Notes under the pieces: model-generated
Database searches by the model: none
Seen by the model: the letters and a program-made list of their open reading frames with translations, nothing else
What the model was told of the DNA's origin: nothing
Position numbers and translations under genes: made by a program
NCBI GenBank assembly: GCA_002307215.1
Contig: DBTU01000049.1
Location: forward strand, 115,779-179,778
Length of the DNA stretch: 64,000 bases
Source: Lachnoclostridium sp. UBA1308
GTDB taxonomy: Bacteria; Bacillota; Clostridia; Lachnospirales; Lachnospiraceae
Reading direction: 5' to 3'
In this document: positions 49,048 through 57,066 of the stretch, piece after piece
Layout: each line of letters opens with the position of its first letter
Numbering within the stretch: position 1 is the stretch's first letter

Positions 49048-50790
49048 CTATACTTCCATAATTATCGGCAGTATCATTGGATTCCTCTTAGTCTTTTTCC
49101 AAATGAAATCACTTAAGGAATCTTTAATTTCGGTCTTCATCTTACCCCAATCCGAGTTGTTACGGCTGATGCATTTATCCAGGGCCTTTTCCACGATAAT
49201 CCTTGCTTCCTCCATCAGATTTTCAGACTCTCTGACATATACAAAGCCACGCGAAACAATATCCGGTCCGGAAAGCACCTGATTGCTGTATTTTTCTAAG
49301 GATATTACAACAATAATCAATCCGTTTTCTGAAAGCAGCTGTCTGTCTCGAAGCACAATATTACCTACATCGCCTACGCCAAGGCCGTCTACCAGAATGC
49401 CCTGCGCCGTAACTTCACCGGTTATAGCCGCCTTCTCCTGCGACAGAGTCAAAACCTTACCGGAGGATAACACAAATATATTTTCTTTCGCAATGCCTAA
49501 CGACTGTGCAAGCTCCGCATGTCGAATCAAATGTCTGTATTCACCATGAACAGGAACTGCATATTGAGGCTTCGTTAATGAATAGATTAATTTAATCTCT
49601 TCCTGACAAGCATGACCTGATACATGAGTATCCTGATAGATTACCTTGGCTCCTCTCATGGATAGCTCATTGATAATCTTGGATACAGCCTTCTCATTAC
49701 CGGGAATCGGTGTAGAGCTAAGGATTACAACATCTCCCGGCTTAATCGAGACCTTTTTATGAATAGCAGCAGCCATGCGAGGCAGTGCTGCCATAGTCTC
49801 TCCCTGACTTCCGGTTGTAATAAACAGTAGCTGATCATCGGTATAATGTTTGATCTGATCTACATCTATCATCATATTCTCTGCCATCGTGATATATCCG
49901 ATTTCCATGGCGGTGTTGATGATATTTACCATACTACGGCCTTCAATTACTACTTTCCTGCCATATTTTGAGGCTGAATTGATGACCTGTTGAATACGAT
50001 CCACATTGGAGGCAAACGTCGCGACGATGATTCTCTGCTTCGAATAATCTGCAAAGATATTATCAAAGGTTTTACCTACAGAGCTTTCCGACATTGTATA
50101 TCCGGGACGCTCGACATTCGTGCTGTCACAAAGTAAAGCCAATACGCCCTTCTTACCGATTTCTCCAATTCTTTGCAAATCAATCGGTTCACCGAATACC
50201 GGGGTATAGTCTACCTTGAAATCACCGGTATGGAATATAATGCCCGCCGGCGTAAAGATAGCAAGTGCCGCAGCATCAGCAATGCTATGGTTCGTCCTTA
50301 TGAATTCAATACGAAAGCATCCCAAATTAATGGATTGGCCGTATTTTATTACTTTACGCTTCGTATTCTTTAATAAATTATGCTCCTTAAGCTTATTTTC
50401 GATAATTGCTATTGTCAGCTTGGTCGCATAGATGGGAACATTTACTTCCTTCAGTATATAAGGAAGGGAGCCGATATGATCCTCATGACCATGGGTAATT
50501 ACGAATCCCTTAACCTTTTCTATGTTATCCTTCAGATAGGTTACGTCGGGAATTACAAGATCGATTCCTAGCATTTCATCCTCGGGGAATGACAATCCGC
50601 AGTCAATCACTATAATACTGTCTTCATACTCAATTGCGGTAATATTCATACCAATCTGTTCTAATCCACCAAGCGGGATTATTTTAACACCTTTAAAATC
50701 GTTTACTTTCAAATCATTTCCTTTTACAATTTTTGTTTCATTGTCCTTAAACTCTGATGTTCTCTTCATCATTTTTTCATTTTCCTTCAA
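49048..50790 (-). CDS. rnj: Ribonuclease J
   Basis: 5'-3' exonuclease and endonuclease of mRNA and rRNA processing. 580 residues: metallo-beta-lactamase motif HGHEDH with His100, His102, Asp104, His105, then HTGDFKVDYTP, beta-CASP domain (about 220-370, CDSTNVERPGYT, STPIPGNEKAV) and VHGEYRHL, and a C-terminal domain. A TTG at 50790 is chosen as start because GGAGGTG sits seven bases upstream; an ATG six codons later is the alternative. One gene only, so a single RNase J rather than the J1/J2 pair may be used (not certain from this window). Confidence 0.94.
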   Translation of the reverse strand: MKENEKMMKRTSEFKDNETKIVKGNDLKVNDFKGVKIIPLGGLEQIGMNITAIEYEDSIIVIDCGLSFPEDEMLGIDLVIPDVTYLKDNIEKVKGFVITHGHEDHIGSLPYILKEVNVPIYATKLTIAIIENKLKEHNLLKNTKRKVIKYGQSINLGCFRIEFIRTNHSIADAAALAIFTPAGIIFHTGDFKVDYTPVFGEPIDLQRIGEIGKKGVLALLCDSTNVERPGYTMSESSVGKTFDNIFADYSKQRIIVATFASNVDRIQQVINSASKYGRKVVIEGRSMVNIINTAMEIGYITMAENMMIDVDQIKHYTDDQLLFITTGSQGETMAALPRMAAAIHKKVSIKPGDVVILSSTPIPGNEKAVSKIINELSMRGAKVIYQDTHVSGHACQEEIKLIYSLTKPQYAVPVHGEYRHLIRHAELAQSLGIAKENIFVLSSGKVLTLSQEKAAITGEVTAQGILVDGLGVGDVGNIVLRDRQLLSENGLIIVVISLEKYSNQVLSGPDIVSRGFVYVRESENLMEEARIIVEKALDKCISRNNSDWGKMKTEIKDSLSDFIWKKTKRNPMILPIIMEV

Positions 50791-50948
50791 ACAATTGCAC
50801 CTCCAATGGTTTTATGTACTATTCTATCCATTAACTAAGTGCCTTCGATATGAAATAACAGTATGAATCTGAAAGCCAATCTCTTCTGACGAAGCATCAA
50901 ATGCTTCCTTGTCAAAAGCAACATTGACATGGTTAATTCACTGTATTC

Positions 50949-50982
50949 AAGCAATTAAAAAGGGAATCCCTTTCAACTGCTT
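50949..50982. repeat. Hairpin downstream of fur
   Basis: Perfect inner stem AAAGGGA/TCCCTTT with outer arms AAGCAGTT/AATTGCTT (one wobble). On the minus strand the 3' arm includes several U. Possible fur terminator or structure in the RNase J leader. Confidence 0.55.
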
Positions 50983-51036
50983 AGTGCAAAGGAAGCAAAC
51001 GATTGCCTCACTTCACAAGCTAGATCTAATAGATTC

Positions 51037-51486
51037 TTATTTGCCTCTGCATTTTTTACAACGACCGTAAAGTTTCACTTCATGGTTAGCCACTTCAAAA
51101 CCCATAGTATCCGCAATCCGCTTTTCAAGTGCCTCTAACAAATCATCCTGAAATGCATAAATATTGCCGCATTCCAGACAAATTAAATGATGATGATGGT
51201 GGCAAGTATCTTCCTTGCCCTTTTTATTAATCTCATAACGTACATATCCATCATCAAGATTTAATTTATCTATCAGGCTTAATTCCGATAGCACTTGAAT
51301 TGTTCGATAAACGGTTGCTATTCCAATATCCGGGTACTTCTTTTTGACATAATCATAAATTTCTTCCGCAGTTAAGTGCTTACCCGGCCTATTATTCAAG
51401 ACCTCAAGAATAGCTACTCTCTGGGTCGTAACCTTAAGTCCGTTCTGCCTCAATAAATTTTTAAACTGCTCACCGCTTTCAGGCAT
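51037..51486 (-). CDS. Fur-family metal-responsive repressor
   Basis: A 149-residue regulator: winged helix (about 8-80, VTTQRVAILEVLNNRPGKHL and GIATVYRTIQVLSEL), a His-rich metal site (CHHHHH at 95-100) and two CxxC pairs (Cys103/106, Cys143/146) for structural zinc. This layout fits Fur, PerR or Zur; the regulatory site alone does not decide. The start is ATG 51486 after AGGTGATGAT; an ATG 18 bases earlier lacks a site. Fourth gene of the ireB-ruvX-DUF1292-fur run. Confidence 0.9.
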   Translation of the reverse strand: MPESGEQFKNLLRQNGLKVTTQRVAILEVLNNRPGKHLTAEEIYDYVKKKYPDIGIATVYRTIQVLSELSLIDKLNLDDGYVRYEINKKGKEDTCHHHHHLICLECGNIYAFQDDLLEALEKRIADTMGFEVANHEVKLYGRCKKCRGK

Positions 51487-51522
51487 ATCATCACCTATTT
51501 TCATCTAATCATATCTATGCAT

Positions 51523-51786
51523 TTAGTATAATTCAATATCATCCAATAATTCTCTAAAGATACCGGCGACTAGCTCCAGTTCTTTTTCATCTTCTACAAT
51601 ATCATAGATAGCATCTGTGTCTGTATCCTTTGATATATCCTTTAAAATAAGGGCTTCCTCTTCCTCTTCTGCTGTGCTAACCAGAAGATAATCTGTTCCA
51701 CCCAAACGTGTCTGTTCTAAGACCTCAAATAAAACCTTTTCTCCATCATCCGTTGTAAATGTAATCTGATCCGGTCTATTGCTCAA
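51523..51786 (-). CDS. DUF1292 protein
   Basis: An 87-residue acidic protein of the YrzB/DUF1292 family: ITFTTDDGEKVLFEVLEQT, YLLVSTAEEEEEALILK and a C-terminal EDEKELELVAGIFRELLDD. Best start is TTG 51786, set by AGGAAGG six bases upstream; it overlaps the ruvX stop by 11 bases, implying coupled translation. Family function unknown, position between ruvX and fur is conserved in clostridia. Confidence 0.85.
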   Translation of the reverse strand: MSNRPDQITFTTDDGEKVLFEVLEQTRLGGTDYLLVSTAEEEEEALILKDISKDTDTDAIYDIVEDEKELELVAGIFRELLDDIELY

Positions 51787-52225
51787 TTTCTTCCTTCCTC
51801 TCAAACCTAAGTTTGTCCATATATCCCTGCAGAATAATTACTGCCGCAAGCTTATCCACAACTTTAGCCTTTTCTTCATAATTCATTTTTGTCTGCGATA
51901 AAATCTGATTTGCAGCAACAGTAGTCAACCTTTCGTCCCAAAGAATGACCTCCAGTCCGGTTCTCTGTCTTAGTTTATCGGCAAGCTCTTCTGATTTTAC
52001 TGCACGTTCGCCTATCGTATTGTTCATATGCTTTGGATAACCCAAGACAATTCGGTCTACATCATATTCAACAATTAATTCTTCGATTCTTGCCAAGGTC
52101 TGCCGTTGCTTATTTTCTTGCTTACGGCGTATCACTTCAATTCCCTGAGCAGTTATTAAAAGTTCATCACTGACAGCCACTCCGACTGTCACAGAACCAT
52201 AATCCAGACCCATGATTCTTTTCAT
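51776..52225 (-). CDS. ruvX: Putative pre-16S rRNA nuclease/Holliday junction resolvase RuvX (YqgF)
   Basis: A 149-residue RNase H-fold nuclease. Catalytic carboxylates are seen in MGLDYGSVTVGVAVSD (Asp8), the segment RIVLGYPKHMNNTIGERA (DGxPxxMDG-like loop) and LWDERLTTVAA. YqgF finishes 16S rRNA 5' ends; a recombination role is debated. Start is ATG 52225 after GGAGTTATTC; 12 extra residues of the longer reading have no site. Confidence 0.9.
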   Translation of the reverse strand: MKRIMGLDYGSVTVGVAVSDELLITAQGIEVIRRKQENKQRQTLARIEELIVEYDVDRIVLGYPKHMNNTIGERAVKSEELADKLRQRTGLEVILWDERLTTVAANQILSQTKMNYEEKAKVVDKLAAVIILQGYMDKLRFERKEEIEQ

Positions 52226-52268
52226 GAATAACTCCATTCCTGCGTGCGCTTTTGATTTCAATTAAGTT

Positions 52269-52541
52269 CTAAATTTTTCCGTATGTGATATCCTTATCAA
52301 TGTAGAAGCGTAGCAGTTCCTCTACGATTTCATCACGCTCTACCTTCATAATCAAGCTTCTTGCACCCTTATGACTTGTTATGTAGGTCGGGTCACCCGA
52401 CATAACATACCCAACAATCTGATTAACAGGATTATAACCCTTCTCCGTTAAAGCCGCATAGACTGATTGAATCACATCACTGACTATTATTTCAGTATCT
52501 TTATGAACCTTAAAATATTGAGTATTATTTACTTTCTGCAT
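52269..52541 (-). CDS. ireB: IreB family regulatory protein (UPF0297/DUF965)
   Basis: A 90-residue protein with the whole family pattern: TQYFKVHKDTEIIVSDVIQS, VYAALTEKGYNPVNQIVGYV, SGDPTYITSHKGARSLI and ELLRFYIDKDI. In Enterococcus IreB is phosphorylated by the PASTA kinase IreK and lowers cephalosporin resistance. The start is ATG 52541 after AAGGAAGTGATTCA. First gene of the ireB-ruvX-DUF1292-fur run, 43 bases from ruvX. Confidence 0.93.
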   Translation of the reverse strand: MQKVNNTQYFKVHKDTEIIVSDVIQSVYAALTEKGYNPVNQIVGYVMSGDPTYITSHKGARSLIMKVERDEIVEELLRFYIDKDITYGKI

Positions 52542-52644
52542 TGAATCACTTCCTTCTTCTGCCATAACTGCCAACCGAAATACGGTTGCTTATCATAACC
52601 GTCCTATTCACTTATTATTATATTAATATATTTAGCCGAAAAAT

Positions 52645-53976
52645 TCAATGAATTATTTCACAAAGCAGAATTTCCTCTGTTAATTTATGGCATATCGTTA
52701 CCTGATATATCCGGTTTGTTAAATTTTCGCCGGATAATACAGCCAATTTGAGATATCTCTCGTTATGTCCGACCTGATATATTCTGTCATCAATTGTAAT
52801 CTCTTCTTCAAAAAGCACCTTCTCAATTCTACCCAAAAAGCAAGACATATATTCCTCTGACAAGCTTTCTGATAAACGAATCAGTTCATTGCTCCTCCGG
52901 TTCTTAATTTCAACCGCTACCTGATCAGACATTTCTGCTGCTTTGGTTCCGGTTCTCCTTGAATATTTAAATACATGTATCTGTGAAAATCCAATCTTTC
53001 TTACGAAGCTGAGGGTCTCGCAAAACTCCTCCTGCGTCTCACCCGGAAATCCGACGATAATATCCGTAGTAAATGCCGGTAGCTCAAAAATAAGTTGTAT
53101 CAGTTGTACCCGTTCATAGTACTCTTCAGAAGTATATCTACGATTCATTCGCATCAGAACCGAATCGCTTCCGCTCTGGAGGGACAAATGAAAGTGCGGA
53201 CAAAATTGCTTCACTTTAGCAACACAGCATAGAAACTCCTTGGTAATAATTCCGGGTTCTAAAGATCCTAATCGTATCCGCACGACGCTTTCAATCTCAC
53301 CAATCTTAGTAATGAGTCCTGCTAAAGGTAGGGTCTCTAAAGCCGGTTCTTCGGTGAAATCCGTTCCATAGGAGGAAATATGTATTCCCGTTAATACAAA
53401 CTCCTGATAGCCCCGATCTGCAAGTCTACTAATCTCTTCAAGAATTTCCTCTTCTCTCCTGCTTCTTACTCTCCCTCTGACATATGGAATAATGCAGTAG
53501 GAACAGAAACGGTTACAGCCATCCTGTATTTTAATGAATGCTCTGGTTTTATCCATAGTCGTTTCAACATTCAGCTCTTCGTACTCTTTCTCGTTGCCTA
53601 TATCAACAACCAATTCCTCTTTATGATCGGTTTCCTTACAACGTTCTACCATCATAACAATATCTGATTTTTTATTGTTACCAACCACGAGATCAACCGC
53701 ATTATCTAAAAGCAATGCTTCCTCCGCTGCCTGGACATAACAACCTACCGCTGCAATGATTGCCTTCGGATTTCTGTTCTTCGCCTGGTGCAGCATCTGA
53801 CGGGACTTACGGTCAGCAATATTGGTCACGGTACAGGTATTTACAACATACACATCCGCGATATCCTTAAAATCAACGATTTCATATCCCGCTGTTTCGA
53901 ACATTGTTCGCATAGCCTCGGTTTCATAAGAATTAACCTTGCATCCCAGACTTAAAAATGCCGCTGTTTTCCTCAT
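52645..53976 (-). CDS. mtaB: tRNA (t6A37) methylthiotransferase MtaB
   Basis: Radical-SAM enzyme that adds a methylthio group to t6A37 of tRNA. 443 residues with three parts: N-terminal UPF0004 domain with Cys12, Cys48 and Cys79 (LGCKVNSYE, VNTCTVTN, VGCYVQ), radical SAM core with Cys154, Cys158 and Cys161 (GCNRFCSYC) and a C-terminal TRAM-like domain (about 375-440). Two Fe-S clusters are expected. SD AAAGGAC ten bases before the ATG. Divergent from the HPr-like gene. Confidence 0.94.
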   Translation of the reverse strand: MRKTAAFLSLGCKVNSYETEAMRTMFETAGYEIVDFKDIADVYVVNTCTVTNIADRKSRQMLHQAKNRNPKAIIAAVGCYVQAAEEALLLDNAVDLVVGNNKKSDIVMMVERCKETDHKEELVVDIGNEKEYEELNVETTMDKTRAFIKIQDGCNRFCSYCIIPYVRGRVRSRREEEILEEISRLADRGYQEFVLTGIHISSYGTDFTEEPALETLPLAGLITKIGEIESVVRIRLGSLEPGIITKEFLCCVAKVKQFCPHFHLSLQSGSDSVLMRMNRRYTSEEYYERVQLIQLIFELPAFTTDIIVGFPGETQEEFCETLSFVRKIGFSQIHVFKYSRRTGTKAAEMSDQVAVEIKNRRSNELIRLSESLSEEYMSCFLGRIEKVLFEEEITIDDRIYQVGHNERYLKLAVLSGENLTNRIYQVTICHKLTEEILLCEIIH

Positions 53977-54079
53977 ATATCTGAAATGTCCTTTCTTTTG
54001 ATTAACTCATTCCCATTTTTTGCAAGACTTTTCTCTATTCCTATACAACTTTTCCTCATTTTTTTATGAACTTTGTATA

Positions 54080-54108
54080 TTGACTTTTATTTTGCTAAAT
54101 TATAGTAT
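54080..54108 (+). promoter_or_regulatory. Promoter of the HPr-like gene
   Basis: TTGACT (54080-54085), 17-base spacer, TAGTAT (54103-54108); TATAGT two bases earlier is an alternative -10. 33 bases to the coding start. Confidence 0.68.
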
Positions 54109-54140
54109 ATACATATACCGAATAAAGGAGGTTAATAATT

Positions 54141-54374
54141 ATGAAAACAGTTAAAATTTCTTTAAACTCAATTGATAAGGTAAAAGCTTTCGTTAATGAC
54201 GTTACAAAATTCGATTCCGATTTCGATTTGGTTTCCGGTAGATACGTTATAGATGCTAAATCCATTATGGGTATTTTCAGCCTTGACTTGTCAAAGGTTA
54301 TCGATTTAAATATTCATAACGATGCAGATGTTGAAAGCATCCTTGCAATACTTAAGCCCTATATCGTAGAATAG
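54141..54374 (+). CDS. HPr-like protein without the phosphoryl-accepting histidine
   Basis: A 77-residue HPr fold: VTKFDSDFDLVSGRYVIDAK and SIMGIFSLDL match HPr residues around Ser46 (SIMGVMSL in Bacillus), with the regulatory Ser at 41. The active loop GLHARPA is replaced by SLNSIDKVKA: no histidine is available there, as in Crh where His15 is Gln. It therefore cannot relay PEP phosphate but may be a substrate of HPr kinase and a partner of CcpA. SD AAAGGAGGTTAATAATT. Own promoter and terminator, monocistronic. Confidence 0.85.
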   Translation: MKTVKISLNSIDKVKAFVNDVTKFDSDFDLVSGRYVIDAKSIMGIFSLDLSKVIDLNIHNDADVESILAILKPYIVE

Positions 54375-54394
54375 TCAAATCATGAAGACATGAA

Positions 54395-54424
54395 GAGGTT
54401 GCCGCTTGCGGTAGCCTCTTTTTT
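54395..54424 (+). terminator. Terminator of the HPr-like gene
   Basis: Stem GAGGTTGCCGC/GCGGTAGCCTC (one wobble pair and one mismatch), loop of two to four bases, six T. 21 bases past the stop. Confidence 0.9.
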
Positions 54425-54515
54425 ATCTTAAAGGATTGAGGTGTCAAATCCCCACTTTATTGTGTCTATCGTCAATTTGCACAGTTTCGCTCTTGAATGG
54501 TAATACATAAAATCG

Positions 54516-54559
54516 TTCATTCGCAATCAGCTCGGGCGCGAAAGTGTCAGCAAGCCGGC
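54516..54559 (-). repeat. Dispersed repeat R2, copy 2
   Basis: Reverse-complement counterpart of the block at 10707-10746 (shared core GACACTTT-GCGCCC-AGC and ATTGCGAA). It sits between the convergent HPr-like and thiI genes. Confidence 0.6.
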
Positions 54560-54614
54560 TCTTTGTTCTACACAGCGAGAATTTTCTTCTCTTATTGTAT
54601 GAAAACGCTTTCTT

Positions 54615-55790
54615 TTACCCAATGGATATAACCTCAACCGTGTTTATCGCTGTCTCTATCATTTCATCAATTTTTTCATCAAGCTTTTTCTCTGACTTCT
54701 TGATTATCTTGATACTTGGCCTGGTAACCGGATGCTTTGCCACGAATATGGTACAGCAATCCTCAAAGGGCAGGATCGAGGTCTCAAAGGTATCAATTTT
54801 CTCCGCAATTTCAACAATATCCTTTTTATCATATGCAATTAGTGGCCGGTAAACAGGCATCGTACATACTTCATTTGTTGCCGCAAGACTATACATGGTC
54901 TGACTGGCCACCTGACCGATGCTCTCACCGGTAATCAGTCCAAGACAGTTTTCCTGTTCTGCAAGCTTCTCGGCTATCTTCATCATATATCTTCTCATAA
55001 TAATGGTCAGCTCTTCATGAGGGCACTGATCATAGATATATAACTGGATATCGGTAAAGTTTATGACAAAAAGTTTTATCTTGCCGGTATACTTAGATAT
55101 CTTAGCCGCCAGATCTACCACCTTCTGCTTAGCTCTGTCGCTGGTATACGGCGGTGCATGAAAATAGGTTGCTGCAAGTGAAACTCCACGTTTTGATATC
55201 ATATAACCGGCAACCGGGCTGTCAATCCCTCCCGATAACAGTAGCATTGCTTTACCGCCGGAGCCAACAGGCATACCTCCCAGACCCGGAATATTTATGG
55301 AATACACATAGCATTTGGTACGAATTTCAACGGTAAATCTGACGGACGGATTGTGTACATCCACCTTCATTTCCGGAAACCTGTTCAGAAGATAGGAGCC
55401 CATTTCAATGCAAATCTCAGGTGATGTATATTGATAATTTTTGTCCGCACGTTTTGCTTCCACCTTAAAGGTGATGTTGCGGTCCGTATACATCATTTCC
55501 ACATAATCGCCAACTTCTTTGGACAGTATATCCCATTCAGAGCTCTCGATAACTGCCACCGGACAGATAGAACATATACCGAACACCTTTGTCAGCGCAG
55601 ATACCGTCTCATCATAGTCATAACTCTCAGGACATTCTATAAAAATTCGACCCTGTTCTTTACTGACATAATATTCTCCGAGTGAATCAAGCGCCTCCTT
55701 GATTCGGTCTTTTAAGGCGTTCTCAAATATATAACGATTATTTCCCTTCAATCCGATCTCTGCGTACTTAATTAAAAATGCTTTAAACAT
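54615..55790 (-). CDS. thiI: tRNA 4-thiouridine synthase ThiI
   Basis: Uses sulfur from a cysteine desulfurase to make s4U8 in tRNA and, in some bacteria, thiazole of thiamine. 391 residues: ferredoxin-like and THUMP domains (about 1-165), then a PP-loop ATPase with SGGIDSP at 186-192. ILPFEDCCTIFVAKHPVT near the C-terminus is the family block. The rhodanese domain of the E. coli enzyme is absent, as usual in Firmicutes. Directly behind its desulfurase, 24 bases. SD GGAGGATATC. Confidence 0.95.
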   Translation of the reverse strand: MFKAFLIKYAEIGLKGNNRYIFENALKDRIKEALDSLGEYYVSKEQGRIFIECPESYDYDETVSALTKVFGICSICPVAVIESSEWDILSKEVGDYVEMMYTDRNITFKVEAKRADKNYQYTSPEICIEMGSYLLNRFPEMKVDVHNPSVRFTVEIRTKCYVYSINIPGLGGMPVGSGGKAMLLLSGGIDSPVAGYMISKRGVSLAATYFHAPPYTSDRAKQKVVDLAAKISKYTGKIKLFVINFTDIQLYIYDQCPHEELTIIMRRYMMKIAEKLAEQENCLGLITGESIGQVASQTMYSLAATNEVCTMPVYRPLIAYDKKDIVEIAEKIDTFETSILPFEDCCTIFVAKHPVTRPSIKIIKKSEKKLDEKIDEMIETAINTVEVISIG

Positions 55791-55814
55791 GATATCCTCC
55801 GTGGTTTTCCTACT

Positions 55815-57005
55815 CTATTTTTTTCTCGTATATCTTCGCAACACCGGCAACAGCTCGGCTAACTGCTCTATGGTGTAGGCTATCTCTTCCTCTGTCGTCA
55901 GCTCGGACATGGAGAATCGCAGCGTGGAATCCATTAGATCTTTTGGCAGTCCTATCGCCGTTAAGGTCATGCTTGGCGTCGGGTGATGTGAACTGCAGGC
56001 AGAACCTGCAGATACATAGATTCCTTTATCCTCTAAGGCATGTAAAAGCACTTCACTACGAACGCCCTGAAAACTTACGCTCATGATATGCGGCGCTGTA
56101 TTTATCAGTTGTTCCATTTCAAAGGAATCTGTACACTCTGCCGGAAGTCCGTTCAGTGTTACACCCACAATCTTACTGACTTCCCTTAGGAACTTTTGTT
56201 TCAGATAATATAGCTGAGATATCTTTTTATCAAAATCAGCATAAAGCTCTGTCACAGCCTGTCCAAGTCCTGCAATCGCCGGAACATTCTCCGTTCCGGA
56301 ACGGAGTCCTCTCTGATGACCTCCACCATATATCGTTGGGTTAATCTTTACTTTATCGCTTATATATAATGCACCGATTCCCTTAGGACCATGAATTTTA
56401 TGTCCACTGAAGGATAAGAGGTCAATTCCCATTCTTTTTGGATAAATACGATACTTTCCAAAGGCCTGAACAGCATCCACATGAAATATAATATCTTTTT
56501 TCCTGTTCTTCAGTTCTGTGGCCAGCTCGGCGATATCTTGTACAGAACCTATTTCATTATTCACATACATAACACTGACCATTAGTGTATTATCTTTTAT
56601 GAGTTCATAAAGCTTATTCTTCATCAACTTTCCATAAGCGTCCACAGGGACAAAGCTAATCTCAAATCCATTTTCTTCCAGATGAACAAACGTCTGATGC
56701 ACGGAAGGGTGTTCGATTCTGGTCGTTATGATATGATTAGCTCTTCGTCGATTAGCCATGGCTGTTCCGATTATTGCAAGATTATTAGCCTCCGTACCTC
56801 CGGAGGTGAAGATGATCTCCTTGGATTCCACCTTAAGGGTTGCTGCAATCGTAGATGCTGCATCCTTCATATATTGTTCTGCTCTTATACCCATGCGGTG
56901 CATCGAGGAGGGATTGCCATAATCCTCATAAAGGACCTTGTCCATAATATCCCTTACACTTTGAGTTGCCCTCGTTGTTGCCGAATTATCTAAATATACT
57001 TCCAT
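55815..57005 (-). CDS. Cysteine desulfurase (NifS/IscS family)
   Basis: PLP enzyme that takes sulfur from cysteine. 396 residues; MEVYLDNSATT start, SGGTEANN, HVDAVQ, PLP Lys203 in SFSGHK and catalytic Cys337 in AGSACSSHH. The position immediately upstream of thiI marks it as the sulfur donor for tRNA thiolation (NifZ/IscS-like role in Gram-positives). Start ATG 57005 follows GGAGAAGGTT; an ATG 12 bases earlier lacks a good site. Confidence 0.94.
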   Translation of the reverse strand: MEVYLDNSATTRATQSVRDIMDKVLYEDYGNPSSMHRMGIRAEQYMKDAASTIAATLKVESKEIIFTSGGTEANNLAIIGTAMANRRRANHIITTRIEHPSVHQTFVHLEENGFEISFVPVDAYGKLMKNKLYELIKDNTLMVSVMYVNNEIGSVQDIAELATELKNRKKDIIFHVDAVQAFGKYRIYPKRMGIDLLSFSGHKIHGPKGIGALYISDKVKINPTIYGGGHQRGLRSGTENVPAIAGLGQAVTELYADFDKKISQLYYLKQKFLREVSKIVGVTLNGLPAECTDSFEMEQLINTAPHIMSVSFQGVRSEVLLHALEDKGIYVSAGSACSSHHPTPSMTLTAIGLPKDLMDSTLRFSMSELTTEEEIAYTIEQLAELLPVLRRYTRKK

Positions 57006-57039
57006 AACCTTCTCCATTTTTCTGAATGTAGTGCTTTTC

Positions 57040-57066
57040 TGTCACATCATTGGCTGAACTGTAACG
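57040..57066. mobile_element. MITE-like element, end fragment inside a gene 3' end
   Basis: TGTCAC-AT-ATT followed by GGCTGAACTGTAACG reproduces the right terminal repeat of the element at 12742-12946 exactly over 15 bases (57052-57066). On the minus strand it encodes the last codons of the M23 peptidase (Leu-Gln-Phe-Ser-Gln, stop). Confidence 0.65.

Noticed and set aside
54141..54374. Ordinary PTS phosphocarrier HPr
   Set aside because: The histidine of the active loop is missing; the only histidine lies in the later NIHND segment.
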